A stretch of DNA of 32,167 nt from Planctomycetota bacterium. GTDB taxonomy: Bacteria; Planctomycetota; UBA1135. The translations under genes and the position numbers were made by a program. The stretch is from positions 1 to 32,167 of the forward strand of contig JASMMA010000020.1 in the NCBI GenBank assembly GCA_030748415.1, read 5' to 3'. Position 1 is the stretch's first letter. Each line of letters begins with the position of its first letter. The notes beneath the pieces were generated by a model, which worked only from the letters and a program-made list of their open reading frames with translations, was not told the origin of the DNA and did no database searches. Positions 17,313-24,638 of this stretch are shown here, in pieces.

Positions 17313-17691
17313 CGTTCTTCTTTGATTGGAAGTCTTCAATGGCCTGTTTGATGGCATCCTCCGCCAAAACGGAGCAGTGGATTTTTACAGGCGGAAGGGC
17401 AAGCTCCGTTGCAATGTCGCTGTTCCTTATTTCAGTTGCTTCGTCAAGTGTCCGCCCTTTCAACCATTCGGTGGCAAGGCTGGATGATGCAATGGCAGAG
17501 CCGCAGCCGAAGGTTTTGAATTTTGCTTCGCGGATTACGCCCTCGTCATCCACTTGGATTTGGAGCTTCATGACATCTCCGCATTCAGGTGCACCAACGA
17601 TTCCAGTGCCGACATCATGGGCTTCTTTGTCCATGGAGCCGACATTGCGTGGGTTTTCGTAATGGTCGATGACTTTGTCGCTGTAACTCAT
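17302..17691 (-). CDS. iscU: Fe-S cluster scaffold IscU
   Basis: The 129-residue scaffold is near-identical in architecture to E. coli IscU. Ligands Cys37 (PECGDV), Cys63 (FGCGSA) and Cys106 (IHCSVL) sit at the same numbers, Asp39 is kept, and the HscA recognition motif LPPVK occupies 99-103. It receives sulfur from IscS and iron, builds a [2Fe-2S] cluster and passes it on with HscB/HscA. It starts 5 nt after the iscS stop without a Shine-Dalgarno, which implies coupling. Confidence 0.97.
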   Translation of the reverse strand: MSYSDKVIDHYENPRNVGSMDKEAHDVGTGIVGAPECGDVMKLQIQVDDEGVIREAKFKTFGCGSAIASSSLATEWLKGRTLDEATEIRNSDIATELALPPVKIHCSVLAEDAIKQAIEDFQSKKNDEN

Positions 17692-17696
17692 GATTT

Positions 17697-18914
17697 TTAG
17701 TGGGCGGACCAGTTCACACTGGCAATGTTTATGCCCTCTTGGGCCATTTCGTAAAGGGGGGACATTTCGCGAAGGCGCTGGACAGTGGAGATGGTTCGAT
17801 CCGCCACCTCTTCGACTTCAGCTGCAGTGTTGAAGCGGCCAAGGCTGAATCGAATAGAAGAGTGTGCCTTATCATCGCCGACGCCTAATGCACGAAGGAC
17901 ATAGGATGGCTCTAGGCTTGCAGAAGTGCATGCGGAGCCAGAACTCACGGCGACGCCCTCCATGCCCATGAGCATGGACTCGCCTTCAACGAACTCGAAA
18001 CTAATGTTTAGATTTGTTGCCAGGCGCTGTTCAGGGTGTCCGTTGAGGTGGGAGTAGTCCAGCTCGGTTAGGAGGCGGTGCTGGAGGCGATCGCGCAATG
18101 CCCGAATTGTGTCCTGCTCCGCTTGCATGTTGTCGAGGCAAAGCTCAACAGCTTTGGCAAACCCAACAATTCCAGGGACATTGAGGGTTCCTGAGCGGAA
18201 GCCACGTTCATGCCCACCACCATGAAAAATAGGTTCCAGGCGAACACGGGGGTTGCGCCGGCGAATGTAAAGAGCGCCGGCTCCTTTAGGGCCGTAAAGT
18301 TTGTGAGCAGAACAAGAAAGAAGGTCGATGTTCATTTCGCCAACACTGACGGGTTCTTTGCCTACCGTTTGAGTTGCGTCGCAATGGAAGAGAGCACCAT
18401 GTTCGTGGCAAATGGCTCCAATTTCAGCAACCGGCTGCAGTGTTCCTACTTCGTTATTTCCATGCATGATGGATACGAGGGTGGTGTCTTCGCGAAGAGC
18501 TTCCCGCAAGTCTTCGGGATTGATGCGGCCAAATTTATCCACATCGAGGACAGTCGTTTCCCAACCCTGGTTCTGCAGATAAAGAAATGGGTCAAGAACC
18601 GCTTTGTGCTCAGTTGCAGCAGTAATGATGTGTTTGCCGCGCGATTGGTACATGCGGGCAACGCCAAGAATTGCAAGGTTGTTCGATTCTGTTGCGCCAG
18701 AAGTGAAAATGAGTTCGCGCGATTTTGCGCCCAATGCACTTGCAATGAGTTCGCGTGCTTTTTCGACAGCCTTTTCAGCTTCCCAACCGAAGCCATGACT
18801 GCGCGAGGCTGCATTTCCAAAGTGATCCCCAAAGTAGGGGAGCATGGCCTCAAGCACTTGCGGGTCCACCGGGGTGGTGGCTTGGTTATCCATGTAAATG
18901 GGGGTATGGGTCAT
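17697..18914 (-). CDS. iscS: Cysteine desulfurase IscS
   Basis: This 405-residue PLP enzyme takes sulfur from cysteine and passes it as persulfide to IscU. The PLP lysine is Lys205 in SAHKLYGPKG, His103 (TEHKA) is the cofactor-stacking residue, and the mobile catalytic loop SSGSACTSASLEPS holds Cys329, one position from E. coli Cys328. The C-terminus ends NWSAH, close to the WAHH-type tail that docks IscU. Length and motifs mark the long-loop IscS type rather than SufS. Its ATG overlaps the iscR stop as ATGA. Confidence 0.97.
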   Translation of the reverse strand: MTHTPIYMDNQATTPVDPQVLEAMLPYFGDHFGNAASRSHGFGWEAEKAVEKARELIASALGAKSRELIFTSGATESNNLAILGVARMYQSRGKHIITAATEHKAVLDPFLYLQNQGWETTVLDVDKFGRINPEDLREALREDTTLVSIMHGNNEVGTLQPVAEIGAICHEHGALFHCDATQTVGKEPVSVGEMNIDLLSCSAHKLYGPKGAGALYIRRRNPRVRLEPIFHGGGHERGFRSGTLNVPGIVGFAKAVELCLDNMQAEQDTIRALRDRLQHRLLTELDYSHLNGHPEQRLATNLNISFEFVEGESMLMGMEGVAVSSGSACTSASLEPSYVLRALGVGDDKAHSSIRFSLGRFNTAAEVEEVADRTISTVQRLREMSPLYEMAQEGINIASVNWSAH

Positions 18915-19351
18915 ACTTGGATTGCAGGGGTTGGCGCGTTGATTTTTGCCTGAGCTTCAGCAATTAAGTCCGCAAGGGTGAAAGAGGAGAGGACGCCCTG
19001 GATGTCATCTGCTACGCGGTTGACTCCAGTTGCGATGAGGCAGGCGGCCTCTTTTTCGCATTCGCCGCCATTGGCGCAGTTGGCCATTCGGAGGGGGCCC
19101 TCAAGGACAGTGATGACCTCCGATAGAGAGAGGCCGCTGGGTTCCCGCTTCAGCCGATACCCGCCCCCGGGCCCACGGATAGCCTCAACGAGGCCAGCGG
19201 TGGAGAGGGATTTCAGGATTTCGGCGCAAAGCCGGCGCGGAAGCCCCAAGGTATCAACGATTTCACGGGCGCTGCAATAGGAATCACCCTGCCCGCCAAG
19301 GTAGGCAAGAGCAATGAGTCCGTATTCCGAGCGCTTGGTGAAGCGGAGCAT
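18911..19351 (-). CDS. iscR: Rrf2-family Fe-S sensing regulator IscR
   Basis: The 146-residue regulator has an N-terminal winged-helix domain (RSEYGLIALAYLG, GLVEAIRGPGGGYRL) and three cluster cysteines Cys92, Cys98 and Cys104 in NCANGGECEKEAACL, the exact E. coli numbers. The fourth ligand of E. coli IscR, His107, is replaced by Ala107. In the family, the holo form represses the isc operon when clusters are sufficient. ATG 19351 is chosen because it gives the family N-terminus and lies 6 nt after a near-consensus -10; an upstream in-frame ATG at 19411 would place the promoter inside the gene. Confidence 0.95.
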   Translation of the reverse strand: MLRFTKRSEYGLIALAYLGGQGDSYCSAREIVDTLGLPRRLCAEILKSLSTAGLVEAIRGPGGGYRLKREPSGLSLSEVITVLEGPLRMANCANGGECEKEAACLIATGVNRVADDIQGVLSSFTLADLIAEAQAKINAPTPAIQV

Positions 19352-19357
19352 CTCCAC

Positions 19358-19386
19358 AAAATAGCACCATTTCAGTGCCTTTTCAA
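19358..19386 (-). promoter_or_regulatory. Promoter of the isc operon, predicted leaderless
   Basis: On the minus strand the -35 TTGAAA (19386-19381), a 17-bp spacer and the -10 TATTTT (19363-19358) are followed by six bases and the iscR ATG. Transcription would therefore start at the A of the ATG. This is the best sigma-70-type match in the window and fixes the start of iscR. Confidence 0.65.
19364..19378 (-). promoter_or_regulatory. Candidate operator inside the isc promoter spacer
   Basis: The spacer holds an inverted repeat, GCAC-N7-GTGC, between the -35 and -10. A dimeric repressor bound here would block polymerase, so it could be the site for IscR autoregulation. It does not match the E. 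coli IscR type 1 or 2 consensus by eye. Confidence 0.25.
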
Positions 19387-19675
19387 GATGGTGGGTTGCA
19401 AGATTCGCCACAAGTGTTCATAAGGGGCTATGGGGTAAACAGTTACGAGGCCGCCAGGGCCTTGGAGAAAAGGGGAAAAAGAAGAGAAATAGGGGGAGGG
19501 TTTCCCCTAGGACTCTGACCTAATCCGGTGGGTCACCCAAATCTCCAAGTGCTTATTGTGTATGGAGTTCGGGCCCCTTTAAGTGACAGGCCTAGGCCGG
19601 AACAGAAAACAAACCTAAAGTCAGTGTGTGGCTAAGGTTCCGAAGGTGGGTGACCCACCGGATTAGGTCAGAGTC
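19379..19675. other. Longest intergenic region (iscR to thioesterase)
   Basis: This is the only gap over 300 bases, 324 bp in all (19352-19675). It contains the isc promoter at its left end, then a pyrimidine-rich stretch (minus strand, about 19470-19507) in which I see no motif, then the 171-bp inverted-repeat element. No open frame of convincing composition, tRNA or riboswitch was found in it. Confidence 0.6.
19508..19539 (+). repeat. Left arm of perfect 32-bp inverted repeat
   Basis: This arm begins TAGGACTCTGACC and ends GGGTCACCCA; it is the exact reverse complement of 19647-19678. The 5-bp inverted repeat TGGGT-C-ACCCA lies at its inner end. Together the arms bound a 171-bp element with a 107-bp core. 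Confidence 0.9.
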
Positions 19676-19678
19676 CTA
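19647..19678 (-). repeat. Right arm of perfect 32-bp inverted repeat
   Basis: This is the exact reverse complement of 19508-19539. Its inner end, together with two outer bases, contains the near-perfect palindrome GGTGGGT-G-ACCCACC (19645-19659), so the arm can also fold on itself. Bases 19676-19678 are the thioesterase stop. Confidence 0.9.
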
Positions 19679-20122
19679 TTGGCGGCGGCGCCCCTTTTTC
19701 TCCGGAGCCTGCTCTCCAAGCAAATCCAAATATTTCTCCGGCATTCTGCTCGGACGGAAGGAATCACTGGCCACGCAACCGAGCTGGACCAACCCCCGAG
19801 CGCAAAGTTCGCCCCCAGGGCCTCGAAAAACTTGGCTTTCAAAGCAAAGAGTGGTCGCAGTCCAAGAATGGACCGTAGTTTCAATGACCGCCAAATCGTC
19901 AAATTTCAATGGCGTGATGTAATCACACTCCGCACGTACGACTGGCAACATTTTTCCCTCTTCACTCTCCATATCCGCATACCTGAGCCCCTCATCTCGT
20001 TGCCACTCGGTGCGCCCCAACTCAAACAGCTCCAAGTATCGCGCGTAATAAAGAATACCCATCGAGTCGGTGTCCCGATAGAGAATGCGGTACTGAGCTG
20101 TGTGGGTTTTGGGGTTCGCCAT
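19676..20122 (-). CDS. YbgC-like acyl-CoA thioesterase (hotdog fold)
   Basis: The 148-residue 4HBT-family protein hydrolyses acyl-CoA thioesters in the cytoplasm. The family motif YRDTDSMGILYYARYLELFELGR (15-37) carries the catalytic Asp17, followed by the LPVVRAECDYITPLKFDD strand pair. The final residues QAPEKKGRRRQ form a basic tail beyond the usual fold, and the stop lies on the first base triplet of the 32-bp repeat arm, so the tail could have been shaped by that element. YbgC is often next to tol-pal genes, but none is here. Substrate chain length is unknown. Confidence 0.88.
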   Translation of the reverse strand: MANPKTHTAQYRILYRDTDSMGILYYARYLELFELGRTEWQRDEGLRYADMESEEGKMLPVVRAECDYITPLKFDDLAVIETTVHSWTATTLCFESQVFRGPGGELCARGLVQLGCVASDSFRPSRMPEKYLDLLGEQAPEKKGRRRQ

Positions 20123-20180
20123 TTTGCTTCAGAACAGTCTAGCTCCGCTCGCCCCCTCCGCTTTGATAGAAACTAGGTCA

Positions 20181-21008
20181 ATGGAAGCACTTGCCCCCCT
20201 CGAAGAAACGCGCAATCGAATGGCGAAAGTGGTAACGGCATCCATTTTGGTTCCCGGCCTTGGTCATTTGCTCTGCCAAAAACGACAATGGGCCTTCAGT
20301 TGGTTTGTTCTTTGCCAAGTGATGTTGTTTTCTGGCCTTACCCTCGCCGGTTTCACCCAACTGGACTATGGCCGGTGGTTCGGGCTCGGCGGAATGAAGT
20401 TGGTTTATCTCATGATCCCTGAAATGGGGAACTACTTCGGCACGCATTGCGCCGCCCTCATGTACCAATCCATCGAAAGAGGGGGCGTATCCCCCGAGGT
20501 CTTGCCCTATCGTTACCTCGGCCATCTCTTAAGTGCGGGTTCGGGCATTCTGTCCTGTTTTGCCGCTGCTCATGCTGCATCTTTCTCACTCACCCAGGCA
20601 GAACCTTCCCCCCGACCCACCACAACCCCAGGAACCGCCGCCTTGGCCACCCTTCTTTTCCCCGGTCTTGGCCACTGGCTTACTGGGCGCCGCTTCAAGG
20701 CATATTTCTTGGGAAGCCTTGTGTTCGGACTATTTCTTTTCGGAATGTTTCTTGGAGACTTTTCAGACTTTGATCGCCAACGCCATCCATACTACTGGGC
20801 AGGGCAAATGCTTGGCGGTCCCAGCTTTTGGCTAACCGGATGGATCACTTCCACTCAACGATTTACCGAAGTGATGAAATTCCAAGATGCCGGACTTTTA
20901 TTCACGACCTCAGCCGGCATGTTTAATGCTGTTCTTGCACTCGACGCTTTCCATCGGGCACAAACCGACTGGTTGCACCGAGCCCAATCCAAGGAGGGCC
21001 AAGAATGA
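20181..21008 (+). CDS. Membrane protein with duplicated PGLGH segment, function unknown
   Basis: The 275-residue protein has several transmembrane segments and an internal duplication: ILVPGLGHLLCQKRQWAFSWFVL (22-44) and LLFPGLGHWLTGRRFKAYFLGS (158-179). The pattern PGLGH-x-x-x-x-(R/K), then an aromatic-rich membrane helix, recalls TM2-like or DUF6677-like proteins, for which no activity is established. ATG 20181 is chosen because upstream codons enter the divergent thioesterase gene. TAGAAA 8 nt before it may be a -10. It overlaps the following small gene by 4 bp, so the two are coupled. Confidence 0.75.
   Translation: MEALAPLEETRNRMAKVVTASILVPGLGHLLCQKRQWAFSWFVLCQVMLFSGLTLAGFTQLDYGRWFGLGGMKLVYLMIPEMGNYFGTHCAALMYQSIERGGVSPEVLPYRYLGHLLSAGSGILSCFAAAHAASFSLTQAEPSPRPTTTPGTAALATLLFPGLGHWLTGRRFKAYFLGSLVFGLFLFGMFLGDFSDFDRQRHPYYWAGQMLGGPSFWLTGWITSTQRFTEVMKFQDAGLLFTTSAGMFNAVLALDAFHRAQTDWLHRAQSKEGQE
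20991..20997 (+). promoter_or_regulatory. Strong Shine-Dalgarno for the 63-residue membrane protein
   Basis: AAGGAGG ends 7 nt before ATG 21005. It is the clearest Shine-Dalgarno in the window, lies inside the end of the preceding gene and fixes this start. It also shows that the ribosomes of this organism can use such sites, although most genes here lack one. Confidence 0.7.
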
Positions 21009-21196
21009 GTCCTTTCTTCGGTCATGCGATTCTCCTTGTCGTTTTTAGCTTTGTGCTTGGTGCTGTAGTGTCTGGTTATCGCCATGACAACAAATCCGAA
21101 GTTTTGCGCGGTACGCTTCGTAGGAGCCTGCAATTTTTTGGCGCTGTAGTTTTATTAGGGACAATCTCGTATTTCATGAGCCTTTGGCTTTCTTAA
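21005..21196 (+). CDS. Small two-helix membrane protein, function unknown
   Basis: The 63-residue protein has two hydrophobic helices (HAILLVVFSFVLGAVVSGY, 7-25, and LQFFGAVVLLGTISYFMSLWL, 42-62) joined by a short charged loop (RHDNKSEVLRGTLRRS). I do not recognise the family. The ATGA overlap with the PGLGH protein gene and the strong AAGGAGG site support real translation. The two products probably form a membrane complex. The gene ends 15 bp before the convergent sulfatase stop. Confidence 0.75.
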   Translation: MSPFFGHAILLVVFSFVLGAVVSGYRHDNKSEVLRGTLRRSLQFFGAVVLLGTISYFMSLWLS

Positions 21197-21211
21197 TGCA
21201 AGAAGTATGAA

Positions 21212-22906
21212 TCAATAACCAAGCGCCGCAAGCGCTGCCGCCAACTCTGGCGGTAAATCTGCAAGGCGTCCAGCACCCGATGCTGCCTCCTCTAAGTCGA
21301 GCCAGCGGTCTTCTCCACTAGTGGGGTCAAACTCCCTACCACCATAAGTCGTTCGATAAAGACTACCTTGAGTGCGAATGACATCAGTAGATTCCAAGTT
21401 GCAATTCCAACTAGACAAAATGCCAGCCCGCTTCAACAAAGTACCCCCGAGCCAGTGTGCCCCAACGAAGCCATCGTGGACCAATTTTTCGTCCATTCCA
21501 GTTTCCCAAATCGCCAGGGGGACACGAACAACGGAATCGTCAAAGCTGTGGCCATGTTCAAAGGAGCCATTGTCCCAATGCTCTTCTCCATGATCGGCAT
21601 GGAAAGCCAGAATGAGGTCTGATTCGGATTTAAGCGGTTCTAAAAACTTACCAAGCTGGGCATCCATTTGCGAAACGACCTCTTGATATTGCTTCTTAAG
21701 AAGAGCTTTATTGGAGTTGGATAGTTCAAAGAAACGAATGCGTTCTTCAGGAGTATGGTCCACCGAGAAAAAATCTCTCCACTCAAGCCCTTCCAGTGCA
21801 TCAATACCATTCCCTTGTTTGTTGTATGGCAAGTGGGGGGTAATGAGGTGTAGCACTAAGAACCTCGGCTGCTCCTGGTTCTGTTCCCACCACTTTTGGG
21901 CTTCTTGGACTGCAACTTCAGGAGCTTCTTGAACACGCGCATAGCGCCCAAAGCCTCGATCTAACCCCGTCCAGGGTTCTAGGAATGGGTTCTGATGAAC
22001 CATACAAGTTGCATAGCCCGCATTCCGAAAGGTCTCAGCAAGAGTGGGAAGCTCTTGCTTCAATCCGAAGTATTTACGCGCACTTGGTTTTCCAGGAACT
22101 TCGGGGAATGGGCCTCGGCCTACGGTGTGCTCGGCAACATCTAAGCCCGTAAAAAGAGAAGCGTAAGCCGGCAGTGTCCAACTAGAAGGGGATATTGCCT
22201 CCGTCCACCATTCCCCTTTACTAAAACTGGATTGGATGCTGGGCATATGTTGCACCGCATCTGCGCGAAGGGTGTCAATCGTGACAAGAATCACATCCGG
22301 TTTCGCCTTAAGAACTGCCGGAAATATTCGAGGATTTGCCCACTCAACGAGGGGACCTGTCTGGGAAGCCAAAGTGGAATCCTTCCAACGCGTGACAATC
22401 TCCAAGGAATTCCCCTGGGTCGAAGGGATATCCACCTCGACAGGATGCCAGGCCTGATCCATCACCGCGCGTGGAGGAGCCAAATCAAAAGTCGCAACAC
22501 TGGAAAGGAACTCACCTTCTCGAATGAAAATTTCACAATGGAGGCTTCGGTTTCCCAAATTTTCTGGAAGATTTGGTGGGTTCCTTAAACGCCGGATTGC
22601 GGATCGAAAAACGAGTTTGCTGTTCCCTGCGGGAAGTGGAACCGATAAATGGGATGGAGTCGAAACTCGCAAGGCATCCCTAGTGTCGCCCAATACTTTG
22701 GGCGCCCTAATAGTGATTTCTTCTTCCGGCACACCAAACCAACGAGTGACATAGTGTCCACGAACAAGTTGAGCTGTTCCCACCGCAACTTCAAAATTGC
22801 CTACGCCTGCGCATGGATTCCAAGAAACGGACGCAGGGCCTTCATTCACATCACCCGAACAGGCGAGGAGAAAAATGAAAGTGAATGAAAGAGAATGCTT
22901 CAGCAA
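21212..22906 (-). CDS. Sulfatase-like lipoprotein of the alkaline phosphatase superfamily
   Basis: The protein has about 564 residues. The TTG at 22906 gives a clean lipoprotein signal (LKHSLSFTFIFLLAC); a longer TTG start at 22933 is possible. A beta-rich N-terminal domain of about 190 residues precedes the sulfatase fold, which starts at DVILVTIDTLRADAV. Metal-site motifs include HADHGEEHWDNG and EHGHSFDDSVVRVPL. The nucleophile motif reads SWTLPAYASLFTGL, with Thr where formylglycine sulfatases have Cys-x-Pro-x-Arg, so it is probably not a formylglycine sulfatase but a phosphotransferase- or hydrolase-like relative. It ends AALGY, as many such proteins do. It overlaps dprA by 7 bp. Confidence 0.8.
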   Translation of the reverse strand: MLKHSLSFTFIFLLACSGDVNEGPASVSWNPCAGVGNFEVAVGTAQLVRGHYVTRWFGVPEEEITIRAPKVLGDTRDALRVSTPSHLSVPLPAGNSKLVFRSAIRRLRNPPNLPENLGNRSLHCEIFIREGEFLSSVATFDLAPPRAVMDQAWHPVEVDIPSTQGNSLEIVTRWKDSTLASQTGPLVEWANPRIFPAVLKAKPDVILVTIDTLRADAVQHMPSIQSSFSKGEWWTEAISPSSWTLPAYASLFTGLDVAEHTVGRGPFPEVPGKPSARKYFGLKQELPTLAETFRNAGYATCMVHQNPFLEPWTGLDRGFGRYARVQEAPEVAVQEAQKWWEQNQEQPRFLVLHLITPHLPYNKQGNGIDALEGLEWRDFFSVDHTPEERIRFFELSNSNKALLKKQYQEVVSQMDAQLGKFLEPLKSESDLILAFHADHGEEHWDNGSFEHGHSFDDSVVRVPLAIWETGMDEKLVHDGFVGAHWLGGTLLKRAGILSSWNCNLESTDVIRTQGSLYRTTYGGREFDPTSGEDRWLDLEEAASGAGRLADLPPELAAALAALGY

Positions 22907-23988
22907 GGAGGTTTGCGTGGTGTTCGCTTGCAACGATGATAGAGACCTCCGGGAAGCCTTGAAACTCGTCCCTCCAATTCCAGGTCAGACAATCTGTACG
23001 CAACCTCCTTGTGAGGTTTGCGAACCTCCAAAGCCAGATCCTCAACCGAGCGGTCCCCACAATCTAGAGCCGATAGGATTACATCTTGTTCAGGGTCCGG
23101 TTCAACTAAAGTCCACGGGCTAAGGGAATCCATAACTTCTTCCGGGTTTTGAACCAATCGGCAGCCTTCTTGAATCAGGTAATTGGGTCCGGCCGAAACA
23201 GCACAATCCACAGGGCCAGGAATTGCACAAATGCTCGCCGCCCAATCTTCGACATGTCCCAGTGTGGAAAAGGTACCGGACTTTCGTGTGGCTTGAACCA
23301 CAACAATCGAATGTGCCAAAACGGCCATGATTCGGTTTCTCCGTGGGAAGTTGCCGCGTTGAGGAGCCATACCACAGCAAAATTCCGAGAGAATGGCTCC
23401 CCCTTGCTCCACAATTCTGTCGTAGAGCCGCCATGATTCGGGAGGGTAAGGGCGGTCCAGACCAGAGCCCACGACTGCAATCACCCTTCCACCAACATCC
23501 AGCGCTCCACGCATGGCTGCTTGGTCAATCCCCCTTGCTCCCCCCGAAATAACAACCGCTCCTGCCGCCGCAACCCCTGCCCCAAACCGTTCCGCCTGAG
23601 CTCGTCCGTATGGGGTGCATGCCCGAGCTCCAATGATGGTGACCCGTTTGGCCCTTGAGCGAAGCACATCCCCTGACCCACGAATGTTGATAATTGCCGG
23701 GATCTCCTTCAGGACATTCAACTCTTCCGGCCATCCGAAAGAACCCCTTGAGAGCGCCCGCCCGCCCGTTTTTCTCAACATCCCCAGTTGCTCCCTTGCC
23801 CGGTTCCACAAGGAAATTGAGCCATTCCCCAAGTCCACGGAACGCGGGAGAGTGATAGCCCACCTTCCCGGATTGTTTATTACTTTCTGCGCACTTCCAG
23901 CAGCCCGCACTAATTCCATGATTCGCGCTGGCCCCAAGCCCTCGATGGAATTCAACGCAACCCATGCCGAAAGTTCTTTTCGTCTCAC
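22900..23988 (-). CDS. dprA: DNA-processing protein DprA
   Basis: The 362-residue DprA/Smf protein loads RecA on incoming single-stranded DNA during natural transformation. It shows an N-terminal helix-hairpin-helix-like region (NSIEGLGPARIMELV), then the Rossmann-like core with GARACTPYGRAQAERFG, SGGARGIDQAA (148-158), VVGSGLDRPYPPE, GNFPRRNRIMAVLAHSIVVVQA (212-233) and AIPGPV. A C-terminal winged-helix-like segment (ALDCGDRSVEDLALEVRKPHKEVAYRLSDLELEGRVSRLPGG) completes the fold. The GTG start at 23988 has no Shine-Dalgarno. No other competence gene is in the window. Confidence 0.95.
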   Translation of the reverse strand: MRRKELSAWVALNSIEGLGPARIMELVRAAGSAQKVINNPGRWAITLPRSVDLGNGSISLWNRAREQLGMLRKTGGRALSRGSFGWPEELNVLKEIPAIINIRGSGDVLRSRAKRVTIIGARACTPYGRAQAERFGAGVAAAGAVVISGGARGIDQAAMRGALDVGGRVIAVVGSGLDRPYPPESWRLYDRIVEQGGAILSEFCCGMAPQRGNFPRRNRIMAVLAHSIVVVQATRKSGTFSTLGHVEDWAASICAIPGPVDCAVSAGPNYLIQEGCRLVQNPEEVMDSLSPWTLVEPDPEQDVILSALDCGDRSVEDLALEVRKPHKEVAYRLSDLELEGRVSRLPGGLYHRCKRTPRKPPC

Positions 23989-24053
23989 GCAAGGAAGACG
24001 AAGGGCAAGGTGCTGAGTTACCTCAACAATTCAATCGGAAAAGTTGTGGAAAG

Positions 24054-24632
24054 TTAAGAGCCAAACGAAAGAGATTTGATTGCCAAAAGGATGGACTCCT
24101 CTTGGGTGGCAAGGACCTCTGCGGGACCTAAGACTTTTACATACATACTACCCATAGGAGTTTCCGAAATGGCGGCACCAATCAGAGACCAGTTGGGCCG
24201 TGGTTCACCTCCCCCTATTTGGGCGACAGCCATCAAGGTTCCGGTCGCCTTCATGACTTCAGTGGGATAAACAGAGCCCTCCATAGACTCACGGCTCCAT
24301 TTTTGTTCTCCCAAATCAAATTGATTTGCCCACCGGTCGAAGTTGGCCCCAATATCCCCACCCACAGCGGTAACCGTGCAAACCCCACCCCCAGAAAGGG
24401 TCCATTTTTTCAAAGTGAAGCCATTGGTGGCCTTTTGAGCTTCCCAATCCGCTGGAACGGAGAAATCCAAGGCCACGGATGGCGCATGAGGGGATTGGGG
24501 CATGGCTGGAGTAGAAGGGCCCGAAGGAGAAGAGGGCGGCTGTGGGTGTCCAGCGGCCAATGCTGGGTCGGGAGCCTTCATGCAGGCAGAGAGTAAAAGC
24601 AGAACAATGGCGGCAGGTGGGGGCGTTTTCAT
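24054..24632 (-). CDS. Lipoprotein of unknown function
   Basis: The 192-residue protein has a lipoprotein signal with lipobox LLSAC (Cys17), then a Pro/Ser-rich linker (about 20-52), then a compact C-terminal domain of about 140 residues. That domain includes FSVPADWEAQKATNGFTLKKW, a Gly-rich GGGVCTVTAVGG and ISETPMGSMYVKVLGPAE. The pattern resembles small envelope domains that appraise a protein's charge or bind ligands, but I cannot name a family. It is transcribed divergently from another lipoprotein gene across 53 bp, each with a -10 six bases before its ATG. Confidence 0.7.
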   Translation of the reverse strand: MKTPPPAAIVLLLLSACMKAPDPALAAGHPQPPSSPSGPSTPAMPQSPHAPSVALDFSVPADWEAQKATNGFTLKKWTLSGGGVCTVTAVGGDIGANFDRWANQFDLGEQKWSRESMEGSVYPTEVMKATGTLMAVAQIGGGEPRPNWSLIGAAISETPMGSMYVKVLGPAEVLATQEESILLAIKSLSFGS

Positions 24633-24638
24633 ACCTTT

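Larger units (their letters stand above)
19508..19678. mobile_element. Possible miniature inverted-repeat element (MITE-like) or long stem-loop
   Basis: Two perfect 32-bp arms enclose 107 bp with no coding capacity. The core holds a GGCCTAGGCC palindrome. The right arm ends exactly at the thioesterase stop codon: its last three bases are the TAG. No target-site duplication is visible beside the arms and no poly-T follows on either strand, so neither an insertion nor an intrinsic terminator is proven. In RNA it would fold into a 32-bp hairpin with a long loop. Confidence 0.4.

Noticed and set aside
18210-18953. Long 247-codon open frame on the plus strand opposite iscS
   Set aside because: It lies wholly antisense to iscS and the iscR end, has no family resemblance and an improbable Cys/Phe-rich composition. 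It is a mirror of the iscS codon pattern.
19352-19411. Longer IscR start at 19411
   Set aside because: It would put the near-consensus promoter inside the gene and adds 20 residues not seen in the family.
19508-19678. Integron attC site
   Set aside because: The arms are perfect and lack the core RYYYAAC/GTTRRRY pattern; no integrase or cassette array is present.
19508-19678. Ordinary intrinsic terminator
   Set aside because: The stem is very long with a 107-nt loop, and no T-run follows on either strand.
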